Shown here: positions 36,176 to 45,298 of the stretch, one piece after another
Numbering within the stretch: position 1 is the stretch's first letter
Layout of the letters: each line of letters begins with the position of its first letter
Assembly: GCF_001975825.1 (NCBI RefSeq)
Contig: NZ_MTKN01000020.1
Coordinates: 62,001 to 126,000, forward strand
Direction: 5' to 3'
DNA from: [Flexibacter] sp. ATCC 35208
GTDB lineage: Bacteria; Bacteroidota; Bacteroidia; Chitinophagales; Chitinophagaceae
Length of the DNA: 64,000 nt
The notes under the pieces: generated by a model
The model's database searches: none
What the model was told of the DNA's origin: nothing
Seen by the model: the letters and a program-made list of their open reading frames with translations, nothing else
Position numbers and translations under genes: made by a program

Positions 36176-37078
36176 ATGTTGGACTTCAGGTTAAAAGTGT
36201 TTTATACAGTAGCCCGGCGCCTCAGCTTTACCAAAGCAGCCGAAGAGTTATTTATTTCCCAGCCCGCCGTGACCAAACACATTCACGAACTGGAACAACA
36301 GCTGGGTATGGCCCTCTTTGAACGAATAGGCAACCGTATCAAGATTACCCGTGCAGGACAGGTGATGCTCAAACATGCAGACGATATCTTTACCAGCTAC
36401 CGCAATCTCGAATACGAGATCAACCAGCTCAAACATGAACAGGGCGGCCTGCTGGCTTTAGGTGCAAGTACCACTATCGCACAATACTTCATACCACCCT
36501 TACTGGCACAGTTTAACCAACGCTATCCTGAAATCACAGCTTCCCTGATCAGTGGCAATACCGAACAGATAGAACAGGCCCTCTTTGACAAAAATATTCA
36601 ACTGGGTCTCATAGAAGGCCGTTCAAAAAATCCGGTCCTCAAGTATGTGGAAATTGCAAAAGACGAAATAGTCCTGATTGGAAATGTCAACTACAACTAC
36701 GGTGACAATACTCCATTAAATGCAGCAAATCTTAAAAATATTCCCCTGCTCATGCGTGAACACGGCTCAGGTACACTGGAAGTAATTACGGATGAACTGA
36801 AAAGATTAAAACTAAAGCTGACCGACCTGCAGATAGCTATGTACATGGGTAGTACAGAGAGTATAAAATCTTACCTGCACCATGCACCATGCGCTGCATT
36901 TCTCTCCCTCAAAGCAGTACAGCGGGAGCTGGAAGCAGGAGAATTCAAGATCCTGCCAGTCAAGAACTTTAAACTGGTGAGAAAGTTCCATTTTATATAC
37001 CTGCAGGGACAGCAGGATAAATTAGCGCAACTGTTTATGCGCTTTGCCAGACAACATGCCGAACCACAACAACTATAA
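36176..37078 (+). CDS. LysR-family transcriptional regulator
   Basis: A 300-residue regulator. The N-terminal winged helix (residues 1-60) reads FYTVARRLSFTKAAEELFIS, QPAVTKHIHELEQQLG, and ALFERIGNRIKITRAG. The effector domain (about 90-295) begins LALGASTTIAQYFIPPLLAQF and resembles CysB/CbbR-like members. No neighbouring operon on the opposite strand suggests a target. ATG start, only 58 bp after the previous stop. Confidence 0.93.
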   Translation: MLDFRLKVFYTVARRLSFTKAAEELFISQPAVTKHIHELEQQLGMALFERIGNRIKITRAGQVMLKHADDIFTSYRNLEYEINQLKHEQGGLLALGASTTIAQYFIPPLLAQFNQRYPEITASLISGNTEQIEQALFDKNIQLGLIEGRSKNPVLKYVEIAKDEIVLIGNVNYNYGDNTPLNAANLKNIPLLMREHGSGTLEVITDELKRLKLKLTDLQIAMYMGSTESIKSYLHHAPCAAFLSLKAVQRELEAGEFKILPVKNFKLVRKFHFIYLQGQQDKLAQLFMRFARQHAEPQQL

Positions 37079-37084
37079 AATAAA

Positions 37085-37107
37085 AAACCGGCCCTTTCAG
37101 CCGGTTT
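37085..37107. terminator. Bidirectional terminator between convergent genes
   Basis: AAACCGGC (37085-37092) pairs perfectly with GCCGGTTT (37100-37107). The minus-strand T-run (TTTTTTATTTTA) is stronger than the plus-strand one. Confidence 0.8.
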
Positions 37108-37121
37108 CAGTTGTTTATTCC

Positions 37122-37625
37122 TTAGCTACGCTGTAGCGTGTAAATGATATATCCTGTTTTGTCCTCGTAGTTCACCGCAGCTCTCCATACCATAGTAGTT
37201 TTATCCAGGGAGCTGATCTCGAGACGGTATCCTTCTGCCACATTCTTCGCTTTTACACCACCACCAATCTTTTTGAACTGTAACATTTCTACACCCCCTG
37301 CTTTGTAAATAGACCATACAATAGGCTGTGAAGCTGTGCTACAACCGTCGTCGGTATTCGTCAGTGTAAAAGAACCGTTTGTCTCATTATTTGGGAATAT
37401 CCACTGGCTACCTTTAAAGCAACTATAAGAAGCCTGGTCAAAAACAGTAACTTTTGAATGCTGTGGAATCCCTTCAAAGCTGATATCAGTGATAACCCAG
37501 TTTCCTTTTATATTACCCTTGCTTGCGCTCACATTCGTATTGGTAGCTGCCCCTGACTGGGTCTTGCAGGATATGGTGAAAAGAGATGCCAGCAAGCACA
37601 ATGCTGCTAATGTAAGATGCTTCAT
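37122..37625 (-). CDS. Lipocalin-like domain lipoprotein
   Basis: A 167-residue lipoprotein with signal LAALCLLASLFTISC. The mature part starts IKGNWVITDISFEG and proceeds through beta strands (CFKGSQWIFPNNETNGSFTL, MVWRAAVNYEDKTGYIIYTL), as in the lipocalin-like family found in many Bacteroidota lipoproteins. The ligand is unknown. It is followed by a bidirectional terminator. Confidence 0.72.
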   Translation of the reverse strand: MKHLTLAALCLLASLFTISCKTQSGAATNTNVSASKGNIKGNWVITDISFEGIPQHSKVTVFDQASYSCFKGSQWIFPNNETNGSFTLTNTDDGCSTASQPIVWSIYKAGGVEMLQFKKIGGGVKAKNVAEGYRLEISSLDKTTMVWRAAVNYEDKTGYIIYTLQRS

Positions 37626-37708
37626 GTAAGAAATATTTAAATGTTAAAAAGGCAGTAACGCAATTAGTTACCAGCTAGAGATAAGAAAAGACAAGAAGTG
37701 TACCAAAC

Positions 37709-38239
37709 CTACCTATGGGTTTGCTGTTGCTGTTCTATGTTGGACAGCGTGCGGAGAAATCGGTCTTCCATCTGATGAAAACGGTTATAAAAATAAATGG
37801 TGGTAGCTGTTAAAGCTATAATAATCATACCCATCGCAATAACTGCACAACGCCACTAGATGCTTACTGTCATCGTATAGTTGCGGGGCTGTAAAATATA
37901 GGTCGGATTTTCAGGCGACGGCCTTTTATCCCTGGGAGGTTTTTCCCAGCTGATTTGAGCAGCAATCTTATTCCAGACTTTTGCGGGAGGAGTCACACTT
38001 CCCGCTTCGGTGATTCTTTGCAGCCGGTACTCGGCCATGGCGATTTCTGTTTCCAGCTCAGGGTAGATGTAACGCATGCGTTCCAGCAATGCTTCCTCCT
38101 CTACTGAGGCAAGCCCCAGCAGATAGCTTTCAATAATGCCACTATCTATGTAATCTTGTAAATCCAGAGGGTGATAAATAAGAAGGTGAAACCATGTGTT
38201 CCCCCCAAGGTCAACTTCACATGCCTTCGCAAATGTCAA
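37709..38239 (-). pseudogene. Anti-sigma paralogue interrupted by an in-frame TAG
   Basis: The open frame from 38239 ends at a TAG at 37858-37856, giving a 127-residue soluble product: IDSGIIESYLLGLAS, IYPELETEIAMAEYRLQRI, then QPRNYTMTVSI. Without leaving the frame, the next codons encode WRCAVIAMGMIIIALTATTI, YFYNRFHQMEDRFLRTLSNI and a real stop at 37711-37709. The upstream paralogue (38287-38778) has the same layout: its ITVHKWWKVFFIAV aligns so that the TAG falls on a Trp (TGG). The paralogue's TTG start aligns to CTG at 38167, so the start is also uncertain. The product, if made, lacks its membrane helix. Confidence 0.75.
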
Positions 38240-38286
38240 ATTAAAATCTGAATTATATTACTTTTTTGTGCTCTTGATAGGAAAAA

Positions 38287-38778
38287 TCACCTGGAATTGG
38301 CAGGTACTTCTGCACGGGGAGCTACTTGTTCCAGCTTTTTGTCCTGCATCTGGTACTTCAGGTAGAAGTAAATTGCAGAAGCCAGACAAACCTTTGAGAG
38401 AATAAATACAGCAATGAAAAACACTTTCCACCACTTGTGCACGGTGATGTATTGATTATCCTTTGGCTGGATATTGATATAGGTGTTATTGTAATTAGCC
38501 TGTTGGTTTTGATTGGATCTGCGATAATCAGTGGTGTCATGATAATCTTCTTCCCGCCAGTTGATCCGCTGGAAGATCCGGTCCTTCAGACGCTCAGGAG
38601 GCAATACAGCCTCTGCAAACGCCTGTCTTTCCATACGCTTCTCCACAGCAGCTATTTCACTGTTGAGTTCCGGGTAGAGCCTGCGCATATATTGAAGCTC
38701 TTCTACCTCTACGTTGGTAGCAAGCCCAAGTACATAGCTCTCTATGATACCGCTTTGTATGTAGTGATCCAGTTCCAA
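38287..38778 (-). CDS. Anti-sigma-like single-pass membrane protein
   Basis: A 163-residue protein. The N-terminal cytosolic part (HYIQSGIIESYVLGLATNVE, LYPELNSEIAAVEKRME, residues 3-60) resembles anti-sigma domains, and a membrane helix lies at about 122-145 (WWKVFFIAVFILSKVCLASAI) followed by a short periplasmic tail. The TTG start at 38778 touches the TAA of the sigma-factor gene, indicating translational coupling. A damaged paralogue lies just downstream. Confidence 0.7.
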   Translation of the reverse strand: MELDHYIQSGIIESYVLGLATNVEVEELQYMRRLYPELNSEIAAVEKRMERQAFAEAVLPPERLKDRIFQRINWREEDYHDTTDYRRSNQNQQANYNNTYINIQPKDNQYITVHKWWKVFFIAVFILSKVCLASAIYFYLKYQMQDKKLEQVAPRAEVPANSR

Positions 38779-39282
38779 TTAATTTCTTAAAAAATTTCTG
38801 AAAGCCACCATAATTTCCTTCATCTGTCCGGCTATCATTTCTGCTTCCACCCCCATCATCCTAGCGATTGCTTCTTTAGGCAAGCCTTTGAAGTAGCACA
38901 GGTAAAAGATTTTTTGTTTTCCCTGTGGCAGGGTGTTGGTAAATCGCTGTAGCGAATGTTGTCCCTGAATAGTGACTCCACCCACTATTTTCCCATCTGT
39001 ATGACACCCCTCCGAAAGGGCTATTTCCCTTGTCAGGCGCATCATCCATCCGAAGAGCGTGGCGTTGCCGGACTGCTTGTAGGTATATACCTCACTATAT
39101 ATACGTACAAACACAGTAGTAAGGATGTCCTCAGCCTTTTTATTATCAGGAACCACTTGTAAAATTAAACTAAAAAGAGCTGGACCATAGTAGTCATACA
39201 ATAACTCCCTGGCCCCGGGGTCATCAGCAATCAAGCGTTCAATCAGTAAATGCTCATCAATATGAACAGCAGCCTGTCCCAA
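38779..39282 (-). CDS. Sigma-70 family RNA polymerase sigma factor
   Basis: A 167-residue ECF-like sigma factor. Region 2 is at about 12-85 (ARELLYDYYGPALFSLILQV, DILTTVFVRIYSEV, LFGWMMRLTREIAL) and region 4 at about 110-160 (LPQGKQKIFYLCYFKGLPK, EAIARMMGVEAEMI). The only sensible start is a TTG at 39282. It heads a three-gene unit with the intact and the TAG-split anti-sigma genes. Confidence 0.82.
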   Translation of the reverse strand: MGQAAVHIDEHLLIERLIADDPGARELLYDYYGPALFSLILQVVPDNKKAEDILTTVFVRIYSEVYTYKQSGNATLFGWMMRLTREIALSEGCHTDGKIVGGVTIQGQHSLQRFTNTLPQGKQKIFYLCYFKGLPKEAIARMMGVEAEMIAGQMKEIMVAFRNFLRN

Positions 39283-39358
39283 ATGTTGTCGGTTTAACTA
39301 TAACTAAGATAGCTATTCTTCCAATAACCATCAACTTTCTTGTTATAACATATAAATG

Positions 39359-39820
39359 TCATACAAAGAACTCCTGAATCTTCTTTCGCCTGTAGGCAAA
39401 GATTCCCTCTAGCTGATGCCGTACAAAAAGAGCATGTGCGACCCTACCCAAAAGACCTAATGGCAGTGAGTAGTGTACGATGTCAGTCATCTTTACGCCC
39501 TCTTTCACTTCCTCAAAATGATGCTGGTGATGCCACAGACCATAGGGCCCCTTCCGCTGCTCATCCACAAAGTACACACCGTCCTTCACATGTGTAATTT
39601 CCGTCATCCAGCTAAGTGGTATACCCAATACAGGATGAATAGTGTAAGTAATAATTTCCCCTGCGTAAATAGGTTGATCTGTCACAGGCGAAGTAATGTC
39701 AAATCGCATATACGAGGGCGTGATTTTTTCCAGGTTATCTGCCCGGGAAAAAAACGTCCATGCCTCCGATATTGATGTATTTAATACCTGCTCATACCGC
39801 AACCGATAGATTTTTGCCAT
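39359..39820 (-). CDS. SRPBCC-family ligand-binding protein
   Basis: A 153-residue protein with the START/Bet v1-like fold: YEQVLNTSISEAWTFFSRAD, NLEKITPSYMRFDITSP, a central WMTEITHVKDGVYFVDEQ and PYGLWHHQHHFEEVKEG. Members bind hydrophobic ligands; several are annotated as cell-division inhibitor-like, without firm evidence. It is divergent from the helicase-nuclease gene. ATG start. Confidence 0.82.
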   Translation of the reverse strand: MAKIYRLRYEQVLNTSISEAWTFFSRADNLEKITPSYMRFDITSPVTDQPIYAGEIITYTIHPVLGIPLSWMTEITHVKDGVYFVDEQRKGPYGLWHHQHHFEEVKEGVKMTDIVHYSLPLGLLGRVAHALFVRHQLEGIFAYRRKKIQEFFV

Positions 39821-39874
39821 AACTTCATATATATTTTAGTGTCGCCAGATGCTAATCCATTTTCAAATATAGTC

Positions 39875-42800
39875 ATGTCCAGAGATCAATATCAACAACG
39901 TTTCGAGGAAGTATATAATCGGTTGAACGAACGACAGCGGGAAGCCGTTGATAATACCGAAGGCCCTGTGATGGTGATAGCCGGTCCCGGTACCGGCAAA
40001 ACGCAGATCCTGGCATCGCGTATCGGCAAAATTCTGCGCGATACAGACTTTTTACCACAAAATATTCTCTGCCTTACTTACACCGATGCGGGTACCGTCG
40101 CCATGCGTAAACGACTCACCGATTTCATCGGCCCCGATTCTTACCGTGTCAATATTCATACCTTCCACTCCTTCTGTAACGAAGTGATACAGGACAACCT
40201 TGGCTTTTTTGAAAAGAACAGCCTTGATCCGATATCCGAGCTGGAAAAAATACAGCTGCTCAAAAAACTTATCGACGGATTTGATAAGCAAAATCCTCTG
40301 AAACGCTATCGTGGCGATGTATACTTTGATATGAACAACCTTTCCAACCTCTTCTCCACCATGAAGCGGGAAGGCTGGACTGTTGATTACATCAAAGGCG
40401 CCATTAAAGCTTATATAGACGACCTGCCTAACCGTGATGAATTTATCTGCAAAAGAGCGACCAAAAATTTTAAAAAAGGCGATATCCGCACTGATAAAAT
40501 TGAAGCCGAAGCGGAAAAGATAGCCCGCCTGGAAGCTGCTGTAGAGCAGTTCCTCGTGTTCACCTCCCTCATGCATGCCGCTAACCGGTATGACTTTGAC
40601 GATATGATCAACTGGGTGATCAGGGCTTTTGAACAAAACCCCAACCTACTCGCTGACTACAAAGAACGCTTTCAATACATACTCGTCGATGAGTACCAGG
40701 ATACCAGTGGTACCCAGAATAAACTCATACAGCAACTCATCAATGGCGAGGAATTGCCAAACGTATTCGTAGTAGGCGATGACGATCAATCCATCTATCG
40801 CTTTCAGGGTGCAAATATTGAGAATATGGAACAGTTTGCCGGGGGCTTTGCAGAAACCCTGCTCACCATCGTGCTTACACAGAACTACCGTTCTGTCCAG
40901 AATATCCTGGATGCCTCCATGACCCTGATTGACAATAACGGCGATTCCCGTCTGGTAAATCAGCTGCCTGGCCTTAGTAAACAACTAACGTCCAGCAACG
41001 AGAAGCTGATGCACCTCAATATCACACCCGTCATCCAGCGCTATAACACGCCCCGCGATGAAATGGCCGGATTGACAAACACCATGGTAGCACTGCTTGA
41101 AAAAGGCGTTCCCGCCGGCAAGATAGCAGTGATTTACCGTGAGAACCGCTTTGGCGAAGAGCTGGCGCAATACTTCCGGCTCAAAGGCATTCCATTCTAT
41201 TCCAAAAAGCATGTGAACATTTTTGAAAATCCGTTTGCACGAAAAGTACTCACCATACTTCGCTACCTGGCAGCTGAACTCGATACGCCTTACAGCGGAG
41301 ACGATCTGCTCTTCAAAATCATGCACTTTGATTTCTACGATATACCACCTGTCGAAATAGCGAAAGTAAGTATACGGGTTGCCGAAAAAGGATATGCAGA
41401 GAAATCTTCCATGCGTCAATACCTGCAGGAGTGGCAGGCCACCCGTAACCTCACACTCTTTACTGAAGCCCCTGAACAGGCCATGATGGAGATGAGCAAA
41501 ATGCTGGAAGGATGGATCAAAGAAGCACATAATCTCACCCTGCAACAACTCTTTGCCAGCATTATCAGCGAAGGAGGTATCCTCTCCCATATTATGGATT
41601 CGCCTGAGAAGATGTGGCTAATGAAAGTATTGCAGGCACTCTTCGATTTTATCAAAGAAGAAACCCGCCGTAATCCTGACCTGAGCCTCGTACCATTTGT
41701 AGAAATGGTAGACCTCATGGAAGCCAATAAAATTCCGATTCCACTGGTACAGGTGTCCGGCAATGAAAAGGGTATTAACCTGATCACAGCACACGGTTCA
41801 AAAGGCCTGGAATTCGAATATATTTTCCTGGCAGGCACCAACTCCCACCTCTGGGAAAAGAAGAAGAAAAACAACAGCGGTTTCTCCTTCCCCGATACGG
41901 TATTTGCTACACAATCCATCAGTTCAGATGAACAGGAACTGCGCCGCCTCTTTTATGTGGCAATCACCCGTGCAGAAAAATACCTGTACATCAGTTACCC
42001 GGAATTCAGACTGGACGGAAAGCCACTGGAACCCAGCATGTTCATCACCGAAATACTGGAACAACACCAGTTGCCAAACGAAAAAGTGGAACTTTCCGAC
42101 GAAGCGCTTTTCGCCTTCGAATCTCTCCACTACAGCAAAAACCTGGCACCGGAAATTGCCCGTGCAGATCAGTTGTTCATCGACAACCTGCTCTCCAGCT
42201 TTACCATGAACGTGACTGCGTTGAACAATTACCTGGACTGCCCACTGGGCTTCTTCTATAAAAACCTCGTACGCATCCCCACAGGACGCTCAGAGAATAC
42301 CGAATTTGGTTCTGCCGTACACTATGCACTGGAAAAACTCTTCCAGAAAATGCAGGAAGCGGGCAACAACGCCTTCCCTACCCGCGAAGAATTCATCAAA
42401 GACTTCGTATGGAGCATGCGCCGTAATCGCGAATGCTTTACCCGCGAATCTTTTGAAAGAAGGATGGAGTATGGAAAGGATATTCTGGCCAACTACTACG
42501 ATACCTACATCGGCACCTGGAACAAAATTGTAAGTGTGGAAAGGAATGTGCGCAATATCGTAGTGAGTGGCGTACCGCTAAAAGGAAAGGTGGATAAACT
42601 GGAATTTGAAGGCAATCAGGTGAATGTAGTGGACTACAAAACCGGTGATTACGAAAAAGCCATCAAAGACTACAAAAAGTTTGACCGTCCAAACGAGAAA
42701 AATCCAAACGGCGGCGACTACTGGCGCCAGGCTGTATTTTATAAGATCATGCTGGACAACTACCGCTCCAAGAGCTGGCAGGTATCCAGTACAGAATTTG

Positions 42801-43033
42801 ACTTCATCGAGCCAAATAAGCAAAAGGTTTATCACAAGGAAAAAGTGTTTATCACAGCAGACGATATCGCAGCTGTAACACAGCAGATCGTGGACACCTG
42901 GACCAAAATCCAGAACAAAGACTTCTATACCGGATGTGGTAAAGAAGACTGCGTATGGTGCAACTTTGTGAAGGATCATAAGCTGCACATCGCACTGCAT
43001 GACCTCGAGGAAGAGAGTGAATTACAATTTTAA
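39875..43033 (+). CDS. UvrD-type helicase fused to a RecB-like Fe-S nuclease
   Basis: A 1052-residue DNA repair enzyme. The SF1A helicase motor has Walker A AGPGTGKTQIL, Walker B VDEYQDTSGTQ, DDDQSIYRFQGAN, NYRS and the late AITRAEKYLYISYP. The C-terminal third is a PD-(D/E)xK nuclease: NYLDCPLGFFYKN, FGSAVHYALEKLF, VVDYKTGDYEKA and YWRQAVFYKIML. One Cys in DCPLGF and three in GCGKEDCVWC match the 4Fe-4S pattern of AddB-type nucleases. It may process broken DNA ends in one polypeptide. I chose the ATG at 39875 over a GTG at 39839. Confidence 0.88.
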   Translation: MSRDQYQQRFEEVYNRLNERQREAVDNTEGPVMVIAGPGTGKTQILASRIGKILRDTDFLPQNILCLTYTDAGTVAMRKRLTDFIGPDSYRVNIHTFHSFCNEVIQDNLGFFEKNSLDPISELEKIQLLKKLIDGFDKQNPLKRYRGDVYFDMNNLSNLFSTMKREGWTVDYIKGAIKAYIDDLPNRDEFICKRATKNFKKGDIRTDKIEAEAEKIARLEAAVEQFLVFTSLMHAANRYDFDDMINWVIRAFEQNPNLLADYKERFQYILVDEYQDTSGTQNKLIQQLINGEELPNVFVVGDDDQSIYRFQGANIENMEQFAGGFAETLLTIVLTQNYRSVQNILDASMTLIDNNGDSRLVNQLPGLSKQLTSSNEKLMHLNITPVIQRYNTPRDEMAGLTNTMVALLEKGVPAGKIAVIYRENRFGEELAQYFRLKGIPFYSKKHVNIFENPFARKVLTILRYLAAELDTPYSGDDLLFKIMHFDFYDIPPVEIAKVSIRVAEKGYAEKSSMRQYLQEWQATRNLTLFTEAPEQAMMEMSKMLEGWIKEAHNLTLQQLFASIISEGGILSHIMDSPEKMWLMKVLQALFDFIKEETRRNPDLSLVPFVEMVDLMEANKIPIPLVQVSGNEKGINLITAHGSKGLEFEYIFLAGTNSHLWEKKKKNNSGFSFPDTVFATQSISSDEQELRRLFYVAITRAEKYLYISYPEFRLDGKPLEPSMFITEILEQHQLPNEKVELSDEALFAFESLHYSKNLAPEIARADQLFIDNLLSSFTMNVTALNNYLDCPLGFFYKNLVRIPTGRSENTEFGSAVHYALEKLFQKMQEAGNNAFPTREEFIKDFVWSMRRNRECFTRESFERRMEYGKDILANYYDTYIGTWNKIVSVERNVRNIVVSGVPLKGKVDKLEFEGNQVNVVDYKTGDYEKAIKDYKKFDRPNEKNPNGGDYWRQAVFYKIMLDNYRSKSWQVSSTEFDFIEPNKQKVYHKEKVFITADDIAAVTQQIVDTWTKIQNKDFYTGCGKEDCVWCNFVKDHKLHIALHDLEEESELQF

Positions 43034-43107
43034 CATTTCCTGCGCTCCGGCAATATTTGGATATTACTGATTCAAATTTGATCTTTGGACCCGGTTTTTG
43101 GCATAAT

Positions 43108-44631
43108 ATGATAAAAATGAATCAGAACTTCCGTGGCTGGGTTTCCCTGCTTATTGTAATCATAGCAAGTGTACTTTTATTCCCCCGCTGTGCGAATATT
43201 GTTCCGCCCGGTGGAGGCCCTAAGGATACTTTACCTCCTGTATTACTCAATGCCAGTCCAGTGGATTCCAGTCTGCATTTCAACTCCCACAAGGTTGTCC
43301 TGTCTTTCAATGAATACATAGAGCTGGACAACATCTTCGAAAAGCTGATCGTATCCCCGACCCTGAAGCGTACCCCGACCGTGACAGCCAAATTGAGAAC
43401 TATCACCATGGTCATCAAGGATACGTTGGATAAGAACACCACTTATACATTCAACTTTGCAGACGCCATCCGCGATATCAACGAGCATAACCCCATTCTG
43501 GACTATGCCTACGTAATATCTACCGGCGACTACCTCGACTCTCTGCAGGTAAAAGGCTTCATCATCAATGCCGAAACTGGTAAACCGGATAGTAACGTAT
43601 CTGTTATGATGTACCGCCACCTGGAAGACTCCGTGGTTTCCAAGGAAAAGCCGGTATACTATGCCCGTTCCAAAGGCAATGGTGCATTCTGGTTCAAAAA
43701 CCTGGCTCCCGGCGATTATAAATTATTCGCCATCAAAGAAGAGAACAAAGACTTACAATACAACGACCCCAAAGAACTGATCGCCTTCCATGATAGCCTG
43801 ATACACCTGCGCGAAACAAACCTGTACGATGTACCATTGCTCACCTTCCTGGAAAAAGATTCTACCCTCAAAGGTGGTCCGGACGAGATGGGCGGCCCTG
43901 GTGGCGAAGCAGGTGGCCCTCCTTCAGGTAGTAACAATGCCCCTCCTGAAGAAGAAGACCACAAGAGCAAAGAAGAAAAAGAGAAAGAAAAGAAAAGAAA
44001 GATCTTCCTGGCAGCTACCCTGGGCGAGAAAAACTCCCAGGATCTTGGCCAACCGCTGATCGTGAACTTCAGTGCACCTGTAAAAACACTGGATACCACC
44101 CACATACTCCTGGCAGAAGATACTACATTCAAACCAGTGGCCTTCACCACTTTCTTCGACTCTACCCGCAAAGTGCTGCACCTGGTTTACAACTGGAAAG
44201 AAGGTACCCTATACCGCCTCACCATTCCTAAAGAGGCCGTACTAGATACCCTTGGTCAGGAAAAGTCCAAAGCCGATACGATCCTCTTCACTGCCAAAAA
44301 AGAATCAGATTACGGCAGTGCAATGCTCTCACTCACACTCAGCGATAGTCTGAAAGCTGCAGGTGGAGATACCATGCACTTTGTGGCACTGCTGGTGAAA
44401 GAAAAAGACATAAAATACTCGGGCAAAATTGTAAATGGCACCTGGATCCAAAAGCGCATTATCCCTGCAGAATATGAAGTAAGGATCCTGATTGATGATA
44501 ACAATAATGGCAAATGGGATCGTGGGGTATACTATGGTACACCCAAAAAACAACCCGAAAGAGTAGTGAACTTCCCTAAAAAGGAGAACATCAAAGCCAA
44601 TTGGGGAGTCCCGATCAAATTGCAGTTATAA
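43108..44631 (+). CDS. Ig-like (SbsA-type) domain lipoprotein
   Basis: A 507-residue exported protein. The N-terminus has a hydrophobic stretch (SLLIVIIASVLLF) and then PRCANIVPPGGGPKD, a lipobox-like Cys followed by the PGGGPKDTLPP sequence typical of this Bacteroidota family. An SbsA-type Ig-like domain follows (VVLSFNEYIELDNI, TYTFNFADAIRDINEHNP), then a second set of beta domains and a charged Glu/Lys-rich linker at about 290-315. Function is unknown. ATG 43117 is also possible. Confidence 0.78.
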   Translation: MIKMNQNFRGWVSLLIVIIASVLLFPRCANIVPPGGGPKDTLPPVLLNASPVDSSLHFNSHKVVLSFNEYIELDNIFEKLIVSPTLKRTPTVTAKLRTITMVIKDTLDKNTTYTFNFADAIRDINEHNPILDYAYVISTGDYLDSLQVKGFIINAETGKPDSNVSVMMYRHLEDSVVSKEKPVYYARSKGNGAFWFKNLAPGDYKLFAIKEENKDLQYNDPKELIAFHDSLIHLRETNLYDVPLLTFLEKDSTLKGGPDEMGGPGGEAGGPPSGSNNAPPEEEDHKSKEEKEKEKKRKIFLAATLGEKNSQDLGQPLIVNFSAPVKTLDTTHILLAEDTTFKPVAFTTFFDSTRKVLHLVYNWKEGTLYRLTIPKEAVLDTLGQEKSKADTILFTAKKESDYGSAMLSLTLSDSLKAAGGDTMHFVALLVKEKDIKYSGKIVNGTWIQKRIIPAEYEVRILIDDNNNGKWDRGVYYGTPKKQPERVVNFPKKENIKANWGVPIKLQL

Positions 44632-44637
44632 CCGGCC

Positions 44638-44654
44638 GGGGGCACACTGCCCCC
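44638..44654 (+). terminator. GC-rich hairpin between the Ig-like gene and recR
   Basis: GGGGGC (44638-44643) pairs with GCCCCC (44649-44654), loop ACACT. No T-run follows, so it may be only a weak terminator. Confidence 0.4.
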
Positions 44655-44666
44655 ACGAAAAATCAT

Positions 44667-44674
44667 TATTTTTG
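44667..44674 (+). promoter_or_regulatory. Putative recR promoter -7 element
   Basis: TATTTTTG matches TAnnTTTG and ends only 4 bp before the recR ATG, which would give a leaderless mRNA if used. Confidence 0.4.
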
Positions 44675-44678
44675 TACC

Positions 44679-45296
44679 ATGATCTTTTCTTCCGCTCTGA
44701 TAGAAAATGCTGTTAATGAATTTGCGCGGCTGCCCGGTATAGGCAAGAAAACAGCGCTTCGCCTGGTATTACACCTCCTCAAACAGCACCCGGCCCAGGT
44801 GAAGCTATTCGGCGAGGTGGTTACCCGCATGCGTGACCAGATCAAATTCTGCAAATACTGCCACAACGTCTCTGACGATGAAATCTGCTCTATCTGTAGC
44901 AGCCCTTCCCGCAATAAAGCACTGGTATGTGTCGTGGAAACCATCCGCGATGTTATGGCAATTGAAAATACCCAGCAGTTCAACGGGGTATACCATGTAC
45001 TTGGAGGCATCATCTCCCCTATCGATGGTATTGGTCCGGACCAACTGAATATTTATTCTCTGGTTGAAAGGGTACAGCAGCAAGATGTGGAAGAGATCAT
45101 CATGGCGCTGAGCCCGACAATCGAAGGAGACACAACCATTTATTACCTCTCTAAAAAGCTGAAGGATTTCTCTGTAAAGATCACCACCATCGCCCGTGGT
45201 ATCGCCTTCGGCGGCGAACTGGAATATGCGGATGAAATGACGCTGGCCAGATCCATCTCTAATCGTTTACCACTTGAAAGTTATGTACAGAAATAA
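44679..45296 (+). CDS. recR: Recombination protein RecR
   Basis: A 205-residue recombinational repair protein that acts with RecO and RecF to load RecA. The N-terminal HhH (FARLPGIGKKTALRLVLHLL), the zinc finger (CKYCHNVSDDEICSICSS), the Toprim domain (VCVVETIRDVMAIE, YHVLGGIISPIDGIGPD) and the C-terminal RGIAFGGELEYADEMTLARS are all present. I chose the ATG at 44679, which gives the family length. Confidence 0.96.
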   Translation: MIFSSALIENAVNEFARLPGIGKKTALRLVLHLLKQHPAQVKLFGEVVTRMRDQIKFCKYCHNVSDDEICSICSSPSRNKALVCVVETIRDVMAIENTQQFNGVYHVLGGIISPIDGIGPDQLNIYSLVERVQQQDVEEIIMALSPTIEGDTTIYYLSKKLKDFSVKITTIARGIAFGGELEYADEMTLARSISNRLPLESYVQK

Positions 45297-45298
45297 AA

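Noticed and set aside
40985..41919. Antisense frames opposite the helicase-nuclease gene
   Set aside because: Fully contained in a well-supported gene with clear motifs; no independent evidence.
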